Assembly (NCBI RefSeq): GCF_000706645.1
Contig: NZ_KL407337.1
Location: forward strand, 973,548 to 1,037,547
Direction: 5' to 3'
DNA length: 64,000 bases
Source of the DNA: Bartonella rochalimae ATCC BAA-1498
GTDB taxonomy: Bacteria; Pseudomonadota; Alphaproteobacteria; Rhizobiales; Rhizobiaceae
In this document: positions 22,955 to 31,910 of the stretch, piece after piece
How positions within the stretch are numbered: position 1 is the stretch's first letter
How the letters are laid out: every line of letters begins with the position of its first letter
Translations under genes and position numbers: made by a program
The notes under the pieces: generated by a model
Seen by the model: only the letters and a program-made list of their open reading frames with translations
Databases searched by the model: none
Told to the model about the DNA's origin: nothing

Positions 22955-23926
22955 ATGATCAAAATCTTGCGATCAAAATCAACCATTGTTGCCTTTCTGT
23001 CCGGTATAATGGGAATTGTATTGATTTTATGGGCTTGGCAATTGCCGCCATTTGTGAGTACCCTTCAAAAAACCGATAATGCTTTGATTAAGGGGAATAT
23101 TACTCTGATAAGTCCGCAAGTTTCTGGTATCGTGAAACGGGTTTATGTTCAAGATTATCAAAAAGTTGAAAAGGGAATGGTTTTATTTGAACTGGATGAT
23201 ACCCTTTTCCGATATCAGCTTGCACAGGCGCAAGCAATTCTTGAGGCAAAAAAAGCAAAACTTGCGAGTGTTTTGTCACAGATTCAATTGTTGCAAAAGG
23301 AAATTGATAGGCTAATAACCGAGTTGTCTCATTCTAAGGGTTTAAGTTTTCAAGGAACTTTGCCATTATCTTCTGCTGCTTCACATTTAGTTGCGACATT
23401 TGAAACAAAGAGCCAGTTGCACAAGAAATTAGAATTTGAACGACAAGGTTTACAATCGGATATTGTGGAAGCAAAAGCGGGTGTTGAAGTCGCTGAGCTA
23501 AATTTAGCGCACACTAAAATTATTTCTCCTGCTGTAGGACATATTGGATCGGTTGGCATACAAGTAGGGCAATATGTAGAGTCTGGTATGCGGTTGGTGG
23601 CTGTTGTTTCTGATGACATTTGGATTATTGCCCATTATAAGGAAACACAGATTTCTAATATGCGTATTGGACAGCCTGTTGTTTTTTATGCTGATGCTTT
23701 AAAGAATCAAAAATTAACAGGCCGTGTGGTACGCTTTGCTCCTGCGACAGGATCAGAATTTTCATTATTAGGAACAGAGACTGCACATGGTAATTTTATC
23801 AAAATTGCGCAACGCATCTCTATTCGTATTGCCATAGATCAAGGGCAAGAGGGAATAGAAAAACTTATTCCTGGAATGTCGGTGATTACCTATGTTGATA
23901 CAGCATCCCACCATTCTAAGGATTGA
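22955..23926 (+). CDS. EmrA/HlyD-like membrane-fusion protein
   Basis: A 323-aa periplasmic adaptor with one N-terminal membrane anchor (about residues 12-30). A first lipoyl half follows (LISPQVSGIVKRVYVQDYQKVEKG), then a coiled-coil hairpin and a second lipoyl half (KIISPAVGHIGSVGIQVGQYVESG). The C-terminal beta barrel includes VFYADAL. It partners the preceding MFS exporter. The order MFS then adaptor is the reverse of E. coli emrAB. A 200-bp AT-rich gap without a gene follows. Confidence 0.9.
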   Translation: MIKILRSKSTIVAFLSGIMGIVLILWAWQLPPFVSTLQKTDNALIKGNITLISPQVSGIVKRVYVQDYQKVEKGMVLFELDDTLFRYQLAQAQAILEAKKAKLASVLSQIQLLQKEIDRLITELSHSKGLSFQGTLPLSSAASHLVATFETKSQLHKKLEFERQGLQSDIVEAKAGVEVAELNLAHTKIISPAVGHIGSVGIQVGQYVESGMRLVAVVSDDIWIIAHYKETQISNMRIGQPVVFYADALKNQKLTGRVVRFAPATGSEFSLLGTETAHGNFIKIAQRISIRIAIDQGQEGIEKLIPGMSVITYVDTASHHSKD

Positions 23927-24126
23927 AATATTCTCTTTATTTTATCCTCAAGTGTATTTTCAGTTTAGAGGATTGCGTTGGGTTTATTTTTTTATTGTTA
24001 TTTTGGTTTTAAAGAATGGTGCGAAATTCTTATCTTTGCAAGATAAGAGAACAGAGTGCCCATTTTGGATGAATGGTGAAAAAACTGTTCAATGAATCCT
24101 TAAAAAAGGAGCATTTAGTGCGTTGG

Positions 24127-24414
24127 TTAGTTTTTGCGCATTAAACAATAGCTGGTTAAAACGAGTCCAGCAGTTAATAAGAGAGTGGTTTTAGGATTGT
24201 CTTTTGCCTTCTTTTTGAGCTCTTCGGCATGGTTGTTTATGTGGTAAAGAGCGTGGTGTCCTTTTTGTTTCCATTTTTTCAGCATTTTGGAAATGCTATC
24301 GAAACGATTGTTTTGAAGGGACTGACGGTTGATGGTTGTGAGCTCCTCTTTTAATTGCGCAATGCGTTTTTTGATTTTATCATTTTTACTGCAAGGGCTT
24401 TGAAAGATATACAT
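24127..24414 (-). CDS. small DUF883-like protein with C-terminal membrane anchor
   Basis: A 95-aa protein starting at an ATG with a good AAGGAG site. The central part is a charged helix (KIKKRIAQLKEELTTINRQ) and the C-terminus is one hydrophobic segment (TTLLLTAGLVLTSYCLM) ending in basic RKN after DNPKT. This layout resembles ElaB/YqjD (DUF883) ribosome-associated inner-membrane proteins. The relation is by architecture only. It stands alone, divergent from ispG. Confidence 0.65.
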   Translation of the reverse strand: MYIFQSPCSKNDKIKKRIAQLKEELTTINRQSLQNNRFDSISKMLKKWKQKGHHALYHINNHAEELKKKAKDNPKTTLLLTAGLVLTSYCLMRKN

Positions 24415-24669
24415 GGGTTTACTCCTTCTTATTTTTAATGTCTTATAGCAAATATATAAGATGGGAATTTTCTGTGGAATTTGATATAACGGATTGAACA
24501 TTGAAAGGTTGCATTTTCTTTCTGAATCTCTGTTGAGCGTTGGTTTTTGATGTTTAAAAAGAGAGACTCTTGAAAGAATTTTCTCATGAATCCATTCTTT
24601 TGAATTGTGCTATGGTGCGTATTACCATAAGGCTAGATAAGTTCAAGTTTTGAAAGTTTTGAAGAGCTG

Positions 24670-25908
24670 ATGAATATAGCACATTATTTATCTAAACCTT
24701 TAGAGCATCATCGGTCTGTTGCGGTTGCGGTTGGTGATATTATGATTGGGGGCGGGAATCCAATTGTTATTCAGTCTATGACCAATACGGATACGGCTGA
24801 TATTGATGCGACGGTTGCTCAAGTTGCTGCTCTTTGGCGTGCAGGATCTCAATTGGTTCGAATAACTGTTGATCGGAATGAAGCAGCAGCGGCTGTTCCT
24901 AAAATACGAGAGCGGTTGGAACGGTTGGGTATTTTTGTACCATTGGTAGGGGATTTTCATTATATTGGCCATACGCTTTTGGCTGATTATCCTGCTTGTG
25001 CAGAAGCGCTTTCAAAATATCGCATTAATCCTGGCAATGTTGGTTTTGGTGCAAAAAAGGATAAGCAATTTCTTCAAATTATCCAGATGGCATGCCATTA
25101 TCGTAAACCTATACGGATTGGGGTGAATTGGGGGTCACTGGATCATGTGTTATTAACACGGCTTATGGATGAAAATGCTCGGCAGGAAAAGCCTTTGTCT
25201 GTTACTGAAGTTATTCGGGAAGCTGTCGTTCAATCGGCACTTCATTCAGCTCTTTTAGCGGAAGAAGCTGGTTTAGGACGGGAATATATTATTCTCTCTG
25301 TTAAAATGAGTGATGTACAAGATCTCATTGCTGTTTATACTATGTTGGCACAACGGTGTAATTATGCTCTTCATCTCGGGTTGACAGAGGCGGGCATGGG
25401 GACAAAAGGAATTGTTGCTTCATCTGTGGCTTTGGGAATTTTATTGCAACAAGGAATTGGTGATACAATTCGTATTTCATTAACACCTGAGCCAGGCGGT
25501 GATCGAACGCGAGAAGTAAAGGTCTGTCAAGAACTTTTGCAAGTTATGGGATTTCGGCAGTTTGTTCCTGTGGTTGCTGCGTGTCCAGGATGTGGTCGGA
25601 CAACGTCGACGGTTTTTCAACAGTTAGCACAAAAAATCGAAGCAGATTTATGCAAAAATATGCCAATTTGGCGGAATAAATACCCTGGTGTTGAAGGTTT
25701 AAAAGTTGCTGTTATGGGGTGTATTGTTAATGGACCAGGGGAATCAAAACATGCCGATATTGGAATCTCCTTACCTGGGGTGGGAGAAAATCCAGCGGCT
25801 CCTGTTTTTATTGATGGCAAAAAAGTAAAGACTTTGCGCGGTCCTCATATTGCCGAAGAATTTGAAGCGATTTTAAAAGAGTATATTCATACCCGTTTTG
25901 GGACATAA
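24670..25908 (+). CDS. ispG: 4-hydroxy-3-methylbut-2-enyl diphosphate synthase
   Basis: IspG (GcpE) performs the penultimate step of the MEP isoprenoid pathway with a [4Fe-4S] cluster. The 412-aa protein has the TIM barrel start ([14 protein letters not shown]), INPGNVG, and the C-terminal cluster domain with CPGCGRTTS and GCIVNGPGE, which supply the three conserved cysteines. It is reductant-dependent and sensitive to oxidative damage. ispA lies convergent just downstream. A diverged copy of its 3' end follows the stop. Confidence 0.97.
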   Translation: MNIAHYLSKPLEHHRSVAVAVGDIMIGGGNPIVIQSMTNTDTADIDATVAQVAALWRAGSQLVRITVDRNEAAAAVPKIRERLERLGIFVPLVGDFHYIGHTLLADYPACAEALSKYRINPGNVGFGAKKDKQFLQIIQMACHYRKPIRIGVNWGSLDHVLLTRLMDENARQEKPLSVTEVIREAVVQSALHSALLAEEAGLGREYIILSVKMSDVQDLIAVYTMLAQRCNYALHLGLTEAGMGTKGIVASSVALGILLQQGIGDTIRISLTPEPGGDRTREVKVCQELLQVMGFRQFVPVVAACPGCGRTTSTVFQQLAQKIEADLCKNMPIWRNKYPGVEGLKVAVMGCIVNGPGESKHADIGISLPGVGENPAAPVFIDGKKVKTLRGPHIAEEFEAILKEYIHTRFGT

Positions 25909-25938
25909 TGGATAGAAGAGGAGTATATTGTTCCCTCT

Positions 25939-26016
25939 GCTTTGTTCTCAATTGCTGAGATATTTGAAGAAATTTTAGAAGAATATATTGATGTGTATTT
26001 TTGGTATGGGTGATAC
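25939..26016 (+). repeat. diverged second copy of the ispG 3' end
   Basis: Sequence at about 25939-26016 resembles the last 80 bp of ispG (about 25831-25912), offset by 102 bp. Shared blocks include TTTGAAG, ATTTTA, GAA(G)AATATATT and a late TTTTGG. It is not in a useful reading frame and looks like a decaying tandem duplication of the gene end. The rest of the 170-bp ispG-ispA gap shows nothing. Confidence 0.65.
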
Positions 26017-26078
26017 AAAACAATTATTTCGTTCTACTTGCTTTTATTTTATTGATGATCCCCAAAAAATGGGAAGTG

Positions 26079-26984
26079 TTAATTTTTACGTGTTGCAATA
26101 AAGTGTGCTGCTTGTTTCAATGGGATTGCTTTTGCTCCAAAAGGAAGAAGAAACTCTTCTGCTTTTGTGATAAGTTCATCTCGTTTTTTTTTAACTTCGT
26201 CAAGGCTATAAAGATTGATGAGTGTTGCTTTGTTGGCTATTTGATCTTTCCCTGCAGTTTTTCCAAGAATTTTTGTATGAGAAGTAAGGTCAAGAAGGTC
26301 ATCGGTCAATTGAAAAGCTAAGCCAATATGTGTCCCAAAGGAGGCTAGTTTATGCGTTAATGTTTTGGAGGCTCGACCCATAATAGCACCTGCTTGACAA
26401 GCAAAACGGATAAGAGCAGCTGTTTTCATTTGTTGTAAAGTGATCGTTGCACTTTCATTTTGTGGTTTTTTTTCAGCTTCTAAATCGAGCATTTGTCCAC
26501 CGATCATACCGCCGAGACCTGCAGCCTGTGTAAGAGCTGTAATCAGTTCAATTCTCGTTTTTGAAGAAAAGGAACAGGCTTTATGGGCAATGATTTCAAA
26601 GGCAAAAGTGAGAAGCGCATTCCCTGCTAAAATTGCAGTGCCTTCATCAAAAGCTATGTGAACAGTTGGTTGTCCACGTCGGAGTGTGTCGTTATCTAAA
26701 GCAGGAAGATCATCATGAATGAGTGAATAACAGTGAATACATTCCAATGCGACACCAATATCAAGAGAGTCTTCAGGAGAGATATCAAAAAGAGCAGCAC
26801 TTTGAATTACCAAGAAAGGACGTAAGCGTTTGCCGCCGTTCAAAACACCATGGCGCATGGCATTGATGAGAATTTCAGGCCGGGTAATTTCATCATTTTG
26901 GGCTTTATGACTAAGAAGTATATCAAGTCGCTTTTCAACATTCTGCGCATGTTTTGCAAGAAGAGTCGTGAATTCATGCATCAT
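26079..26984 (-). CDS. ispA: farnesyl/geranylgeranyl diphosphate synthase
   Basis: A polyprenyl synthase that condenses IPP with allylic diphosphates for quinones and undecaprenyl carriers. The first Asp-rich motif is HDDLPALDND, preceded by GKRLRPFL; the second is QLTDDLLDLT. GGMIGGQMLDLE is also typical of IspA-type enzymes. An ATG at 26984 after AGGAAG gives 301 aa; the next codon is also ATG. Chain length (C15 or C20) cannot be told by eye. Confidence 0.93.
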   Translation of the reverse strand: MMHEFTTLLAKHAQNVEKRLDILLSHKAQNDEITRPEILINAMRHGVLNGGKRLRPFLVIQSAALFDISPEDSLDIGVALECIHCYSLIHDDLPALDNDTLRRGQPTVHIAFDEGTAILAGNALLTFAFEIIAHKACSFSSKTRIELITALTQAAGLGGMIGGQMLDLEAEKKPQNESATITLQQMKTAALIRFACQAGAIMGRASKTLTHKLASFGTHIGLAFQLTDDLLDLTSHTKILGKTAGKDQIANKATLINLYSLDEVKKKRDELITKAEEFLLPFGAKAIPLKQAAHFIATRKN

Positions 26985-27099
26985 TTCTTCCTTTCTTCTT
27001 TGCAAAATGATAAGGTTCTTTTTATGATAAAAAAATAAAGAATAAAACGGTTATTTTCACACTCTTAAATTTTGTAAAAAAATAAAAAGAAAGAAAAAG

Positions 27100-27768
27100 A
27101 TGGCGATGGGGCGAATGCGTTATTTGATCAGTTTTCTTGTGTTTTTATTTTTATGTCCAATTATTTTGTTGTTCATTTATCGTTTGGATTGTGTTCACCC
27201 TATTTCTACTTTAATGATTCGTGATTGGGTGAGTGATAAAAAATACAAGCGTGAATGGGTTGCACTGTCTGATATTGCATTTTCAGTTCCATCTGGAGTT
27301 ATTATGTCCGAAGATGGGCGATTTTGTCATCATTCTGGCGTTGATTGGGCTATGTTGATCGATATCTTAAAAACAGATTCAAAACCTTTGAGAGGAGGAT
27401 CAACAATCAATATGCAAGTGATTAAAAATCTTTTCTTATGGTCTAATAGATCTTATATCCGCAAGATTATAGAAATTCCTTATTCTGTTATGGCTGATGT
27501 TATTTTATCAAAAAAACGAATTATAGAAATTTATTTGAATGTTGCAGAATGGGGGCCAGGAATTTATGGAATAGAAGCTGCCGCTTTTTATTATTTTCAA
27601 AAGTCTGCACGAAATTTAACTGTGCAACAGGCTGCTGCTCTTGTGGCAAGCTTACCTAATCCTTATTGGCGCAATCCATATCAACCAATCGATAATTTTA
27701 TAGCTTTAACTCATCTTATTGAAAAACGAATTCGTTTTTCACGTGCTTATACACACTGTCTTCATTAA
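27100..27768 (+). CDS. mtgA: monofunctional peptidoglycan transglycosylase
   Basis: GT51 glycosyltransferase that polymerises lipid II into glycan strands without a transpeptidase domain. The 222-aa protein has an N-terminal membrane anchor (residues 6-25). The donor-site glutamate is in MSEDGRFCHHSGVDW, followed by RGGSTINMQVIKNLFLW, RKIIEIPYS and EIYLNVAEWGPGIYGIEAAA. The start could also be the ATG two codons later. rpmF follows after about 165 bp. Confidence 0.95.
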   Translation: MAMGRMRYLISFLVFLFLCPIILLFIYRLDCVHPISTLMIRDWVSDKKYKREWVALSDIAFSVPSGVIMSEDGRFCHHSGVDWAMLIDILKTDSKPLRGGSTINMQVIKNLFLWSNRSYIRKIIEIPYSVMADVILSKKRIIEIYLNVAEWGPGIYGIEAAAFYYFQKSARNLTVQQAAALVASLPNPYWRNPYQPIDNFIALTHLIEKRIRFSRAYTHCLH

Positions 27769-27933
27769 AGAAGAGTGAGAATTGTTAGAAAAGAAAAATA
27801 AAAAAATTATATAAAAGTCTGGTCAAAAGATTATAATCAATGTATAAAGAAATGGAATTTTATTTTATTGTTGACAGAAGTTGTCATTTTGAGCATTAGC
27901 GCTTCTGTGTTGATGAGTGTGGAGTGTCCTGTT

Positions 27934-28113
27934 ATGGCTGTACCTAAACGAAAAACTTCTCCGTCTAAACGCGGTATGCGCCGTTCGGCTGATGCCCTTA
28001 AAGCACCAACTTATATCGAGGATAAAAGTTCTGGCGAGTTGCGTCGTCCTCATCATATTGATTTGAAAACAGGTATGTATCGTGGGCGTTCGGTTTTGCC
28101 TGCTAAAGAATAA
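27934..28113 (+). CDS. rpmF: 50S ribosomal protein L32
   Basis: The 59-aa L32 begins [19 protein letters not shown] and ends with the [15 protein letters not shown] segment typical of alphaproteobacteria. The ATG at 27934 has a GGAG site 9 nt upstream. The frame is open upstream, but only this start gives the family length. A second partial copy of its 3' half is present 234 bp downstream. Confidence 0.97.
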   Translation: MAVPKRKTSPSKRGMRRSADALKAPTYIEDKSSGELRRPHHIDLKTGMYRGRSVLPAKE

Positions 28114-28255
28114 GCTTTCTCTCAGTTACCACATAAGTTTATTGTTCCTGTTGTCTCCTGAGTTTAGTCAACAAAGGGCTTTTCCGCATTCCTTGCAGTT
28201 AACTGCTTGTTCTTTTGATAAGGGAAGTTTTTTGTTTTTGTAGCGATTATATATA

Positions 28256-28331
28256 ATAAAAGTTCTGGCGAGTTGCGCCGTCCTCATCATATTGATTTGA
28301 AAACAGAAGATTGTAGGCGTTCGGTTTTGTT
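28256..28331 (+). pseudogene. partial rpmF duplicate (3' half)
   Basis: A 76-bp stretch repeats rpmF positions 28022-28098. A 45-bp block starting ATAAAAGTTCTGGCGAGTTG is nearly identical (one C/T change), then AGGCGTTCGGTTTTG recurs after a small deletion. The 5' half of L32 is absent and no start codon or ribosome site is in frame, so this is a non-functional fragment. Confidence 0.9.
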
Positions 28332-28664
28332 TACTCAAGATCAATTGTCTATCAGATGTCAATAATCAAGTTGATCGCAAATTCTGTAATCCGGATTAAA
28401 TGAACCGGAAGCTTTTTCATAGTTTATACAGTTCATTGTTTTTATCATAAAAGCTTTTATTGTGTTTACAATCTACTTTATAAAGCTATAGTCTCTCAGA
28501 AAAAGAGAGACTATAGTGTGTATGCGACTGCGACGTTGATATATTAAAAGAAATCCTTCTGCTTGCAATTGCAAAGGATGAAAGCTTAAGAAGCAGATCA
28601 AGGAATAATTAAAAATTGACTTTTTACCAATTTATCTTGTTATAAGGCAAAATTTTTCAGGAGA
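28332..28664. other. intergenic region rpmF-carD
   Basis: No gene is visible. The only structured element is a perfect 12-bp inverted repeat with a 7-nt loop at 28486-28516, described separately. The rest is AT-rich. Confidence 0.7.
28486..28516. repeat. perfect 12-bp inverted repeat (hairpin)
   Basis: CTATAGTCTCTC at 28486-28497 and its exact complement GAGAGACTATAG at 28505-28516 flank the loop AGAAAAA. No T tract follows on either strand, so it is not a normal intrinsic terminator. It could be an RNA stabiliser, the end of a degraded element, or a protein-binding palindrome. Confidence 0.8.
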
Positions 28665-29240
28665 TTACGCAGCGTAAACAGCATTATTTCCTTCATCAAT
28701 CTCATTTTTAAAATCGCATTTCGACTTTTTATCGAGGTGTTTTTCTATTAAGTTTATTGCTTCTGTTTCGGTGAGATTATTGATAATAGCAATTTCACGG
28801 GCCATACGATCGAGAGCAATAGCGTAGAGTTGACGTTCTGAATAAGATTGCTCAGGTTGTAGAGCTGAACGAAATAGATCGCGAACAACTTCAGCAATAG
28901 AAATAATATTTCCTGAATTAATTTTAGTATCATATTCTTGAGCACGTCGTGACCACATAGTGCGTTTAATGCGTGCTTTTCCTTGAAGAATTTTAAAAGC
29001 ACGATTCACAGAATCAACTGTAGATAATTTGCGCATTCCAGTAGAAAGAGCTTTTGCAACGGGCACTTTTACATCCATTTTATCTTTAGCAAAGTGGATT
29101 ACAAAAAGTTTTAATTTATGTCCTGCAACTTCTTGTTCTTCAATCGCCATAATTTGACCTACTCCATGGGTAGGGTAAACGATATACTCAGAAGTTGAAA
29201 AATCTTCAGCACTGAAAGAGGTATTTCGCGGGGGTGCCAT
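28665..29240 (-). CDS. CarD/CdnL-family transcription regulator
   Basis: A 191-aa protein with the CarD_CdnL_TRCF domain (TSEYIVYPTHGVGQIMAIEEQE at about residues 16-37), which binds the RNA polymerase beta subunit and stabilises open promoter complexes. The C-terminal helical DNA-binding half (WSRRAQEYDTKINSG, LAEVVRDL-like, SYSERQLY) is also present. The start has an AGGGAG site. fdxA lies upstream on the same strand at a distance of 250 bp. Confidence 0.92.
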   Translation of the reverse strand: MAPPRNTSFSAEDFSTSEYIVYPTHGVGQIMAIEEQEVAGHKLKLFVIHFAKDKMDVKVPVAKALSTGMRKLSTVDSVNRAFKILQGKARIKRTMWSRRAQEYDTKINSGNIISIAEVVRDLFRSALQPEQSYSERQLYAIALDRMAREIAIINNLTETEAINLIEKHLDKKSKCDFKNEIDEGNNAVYAA

Positions 29241-29262
29241 ATTTTAGTTTACTCCCTTTATG

Positions 29263-29395
29263 GCCAATAATAATATTGGCAAACGGATTAAATGCTTTAA
29301 AGCTAAATATCTTTAGAGTTGAGCGTTGAAGCTAAGTACTTTAAGGCCAAAAAAATGCTTAGCAAAATAGTTATGTTAAGACTTTGTTAACATAA
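29263..29395. promoter_or_regulatory. two palindromes upstream of carD
   Basis: A 7-bp-arm palindrome GCCAATA-ATAA-TATTGGC is at 29263-29280, just before the carD ribosome site. A 9-bp-arm palindrome TTATGTTAA / TTAACATAA with loop GACTTTG is at 29371-29395. Both lie in the fdxA-carD gap. They look like operator sites or leader hairpins; no regulator can be assigned. Confidence 0.45.
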
Positions 29396-29490
29396 AAATT
29401 CAAAAGAATCAATCATTTCTCTTAAGAATTTTGTATACCCATACAATGGTTTAAACTTTTGGAAAGATCTTTTGTTGAGAAGATGAGGTA

Positions 29491-29835
29491 TTATTCGCCA
29501 TTTCCTGGATTTTCTGAAAAACATTTTTCTAGTTTATTGGGAATACCATCCATTTCTTTTGCTTGGGGAAGTGGATCTTTTTTTGTCATTAAATTAGGCC
29601 ATTTCTTTGCATAACGGAGATTGAGTTCTAGCCATTTTTCGAGTCCTGGTTCAGTATCTGGTTTAATCGCTTCAGCTGGGCATTCTGGCTCGCAGACACC
29701 ACAATCGATGCATTCATCAGGGTGAATAACAAGCATGTTTTCACCTTCATAAAAACAGTCAACAGGACAAACTTCAACGCAATCAGTATATTTGCACTGA
29801 ATACAATTGTCAGTTACAACGTAGGTCAAGATCAA
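29491..29835 (-). CDS. fdxA: 7Fe ferredoxin FdxA
   Basis: A 114-aa seven-iron ferredoxin carrying one [3Fe-4S] and one [4Fe-4S] cluster. The first cluster motif is [17 protein letters not shown] and the second is [12 protein letters not shown]. The C-terminal tail after AEAIKPDTE is typical of the alphaproteobacterial FdxA group. It acts as a soluble electron carrier; its partner is not evident here. It is co-directional with, and 37 nt downstream of, the helicase-family gene. Confidence 0.96.
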   Translation of the reverse strand: MILTYVVTDNCIQCKYTDCVEVCPVDCFYEGENMLVIHPDECIDCGVCEPECPAEAIKPDTEPGLEKWLELNLRYAKKWPNLMTKKDPLPQAKEMDGIPNKLEKCFSENPGNGE

Positions 29836-29871
29836 ACTCCATTTTCTGTCTTAGTGATCTTTAAAAAGGGT

Positions 29872-31476
29872 TTATAAGCGTGCGTCTTTATCACGTTTAA
29901 GTTGATCACGCAGCACAGCCAATTTTGCAAAAGGTGAATTGGAATCATGATTTTGTGTTCGCGATGATTTATTGTGTAAGGAAGCCGTTTTCTTTTTATT
30001 ATATTTATAAGAATGTTGAGTTTTTAAAGGTTTTTCTTGAGAAATTTTATAGAGTGTATTGCTTCCTGGGGTGGAAGTTTTTTGGCTCTTCTCTTGCCAT
30101 TTTTGTTGAGAGCTATTACGCTTCCGATTATGTTGTGTTTGTTGAAAATGATAATGCCATAATAAAATAGTTTTATTTTCTGCTTTATTTTGTATGTGTT
30201 TGGCAAAATCACCAACGGGTTCAGCTTTTGGTAGACAATCTGTAGCACAAGAGTGCTGTTCAAGAGAAGAAACCGTTTTTATTTCGGCTTGGGGTGTGTT
30301 GGAGTGTTGTATTGTTTTCCAAAGATCACCTACACATTCTGCTTCAGGAAACAGTGTCCTTGTTTTTGAGCCATTATGCGCCAAATCTTGGTGGGCGAGA
30401 TTTTGTGTAAGCACAGAATTATCGTAACGATTCGATCGATAACCAAGTCCTTTAAGAATTTCCTCCATATCAGTCTCATTGGCTCCAAGAGTAGACATCA
30501 TCGCTGGAGTCACAAAAAAACTTTTACCATCATAGGCGCCGTCTGGTTTTGGCTCTAATCCTGGTTTCCAATGGAGTGCAGGGCGAATAAGATTGGCAAG
30601 ACGTTCTAGAATATCAATACGTACGGCACGTTTGCCTAGAACTTGATAACCCGCTAAACGATAAAATGTGGGGTTATATGTTGGGTCCGCAACAAATGAA
30701 GTTCGTCCGTTGTTCAAAGCAGCTAATATTTCATTTAATCCTGTTTGATCACTGTCTTTATTTTGGAGACACCAAAGCAGTGTGAGTGCTTGGATCGGTG
30801 CTGGTTTGAGCATTCCCATAACATAGATATTAAAAGCACCGAAGCGAATGCCGAGCTGTCGAAGATTTCCCCGTGCTTCTTGGTCAAGATTTTTAACCAT
30901 TTTGGCAACACTACGACGGGGTAAAATGCCTAAAGAATTGAAAAGTTGTGAAGCAAGTTTAGCTGTTGAATCTGTCAAATGATCAGCATTGCGTAAATCT
31001 AAGAGCGGTTTTAAAATTGTTTCAAAATGAAAGATTACAAAACGCTCTAATCGCGCTATTACTTGATCACGAGGTTCGCCTGTTAGTTGTGCATCTGCTA
31101 AGAGAAGAACTTTGGGCTTTAAAATATCTGTTGTTGCAATGAGTTGTCCGACAGGTTGACCAATCCAGCGAATAATCCCATCGGAACTGAGTGTAAAATC
31201 CCCATTAGCGGCAGCACAAAAACGTGTTGCACGTTTCGTAAAGGCAGCAATTAAACTTTCGTTATTGATATTGTTTTGTTCATCAGTTTCTTTATCTGTA
31301 TCTGTGTTGCCTTTATTGATATAAAAACGAAACCCCTCAAATCTACCACTTCCACTTTTTTCAATAAGAACATCATCCTTTTGAATAATTTCGCTCTCCA
31401 TGATCATTTTCTTTCTCAAAGTTTTATGGGGTAAAAGGTTATTCTTAATAAGACCATTTTGCATTCTCTTTAGCAT
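29872..31476 (-). CDS. helicase-family C-terminal remnant without motor domain
   Basis: The 534-aa product matches, by recognisable blocks, only the C-terminal half of the about 1000-aa superfamily 2 helicase found next to fdxA in other Rhizobiales: FTLSSDGIIRWIGQPV, LDQEARGNLRQLGIRFGA, LLKPAPIQALTLLW, RAVRIDILERLANLIRPAL and VTPAMMSTLGANETDMEEILKGLGYR. No Walker A, DExH or motif VI is present, and no such sequence lies in the 434 bp upstream. The C-terminal 130 residues are low-complexity and rich in His, Gln, Asn and Lys. ATG 31476 lacks a ribosome site; ATG 31407 after GAGAAAG is plausible. It may be a decaying gene or a domain kept for another role. Confidence 0.7.
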   Translation of the reverse strand: MLKRMQNGLIKNNLLPHKTLRKKMIMESEIIQKDDVLIEKSGSGRFEGFRFYINKGNTDTDKETDEQNNINNESLIAAFTKRATRFCAAANGDFTLSSDGIIRWIGQPVGQLIATTDILKPKVLLLADAQLTGEPRDQVIARLERFVIFHFETILKPLLDLRNADHLTDSTAKLASQLFNSLGILPRRSVAKMVKNLDQEARGNLRQLGIRFGAFNIYVMGMLKPAPIQALTLLWCLQNKDSDQTGLNEILAALNNGRTSFVADPTYNPTFYRLAGYQVLGKRAVRIDILERLANLIRPALHWKPGLEPKPDGAYDGKSFFVTPAMMSTLGANETDMEEILKGLGYRSNRYDNSVLTQNLAHQDLAHNGSKTRTLFPEAECVGDLWKTIQHSNTPQAEIKTVSSLEQHSCATDCLPKAEPVGDFAKHIQNKAENKTILLWHYHFQQTQHNRKRNSSQQKWQEKSQKTSTPGSNTLYKISQEKPLKTQHSYKYNKKKTASLHNKSSRTQNHDSNSPFAKLAVLRDQLKRDKDARL

Positions 31477-31910
31477 TTTAGCATGTTTATTATGCTTGCT
31501 TCAATGTGTTCTTATTGTCTTTTTGTAGGTATTTTAATTTTCGATATTGTCTTATCAAGACAACTATACAACTTTTAATTGTAAATATAGGCAATAATGT
31601 TAAAATTTCTCTCTTATTTCACAATTAAAGTGAGTGATAAAAGACACTAATTTCTCTTTTATTTATCCTTTTTAATTTTTTTTCTTCATTTAGTTATGTG
31701 GTGAAAGCAAGCATTTGCAGGCATTTGCTGTGTAAAAACCTATGCGTGAAGAAATAAGTTGTGTCGTCAAAATAAAAAAACAATTGCGATTGTAAAAATA
31801 CACGTTAAAGTAGTATTCGTAATAATAAACAACTTTAAAGTTTATTAGAGCAAATAATGATGTTGTTGTCAAAACAACTTAGAAAATAATTTTAATCGCA
31901 AGGGATTATT
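31477..31910. other. AT-rich intergenic region upstream of rpoH
   Basis: No coding sequence or recognisable helicase remnant is visible between the helicase-family gene and rpoH, which are divergent. The rpoH-proximal part carries two hairpins (described separately). Promoters for both flanking genes must lie here. Confidence 0.6.
31823..31878 (+). promoter_or_regulatory. two stem-loops upstream of rpoH
   Basis: TAATAAAC / GTTTATTA (arms at 31823-31830 and 31840-31847) and GTTGTT / AACAAC (arms at 31862-31867 and 31873-31878, loop GTCAA) lie 63 and 32 nt before the rpoH ATG. They could be an operator or structured mRNA leader. No function is shown by sequence. Confidence 0.4.

Noticed and set aside
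26001..26321. Plus-strand ORF of 106 codons antisense to the ispA 3' end
   Set aside because: It overlaps the conserved ispA frame; the sequence is Phe/Lys/Cys-rich and typical of AT-rich shadow frames.
29371..29395. Intrinsic terminator for fdxA
   Set aside because: The palindrome has no T tract on the minus strand directly after it and is closer to a regulatory palindrome.
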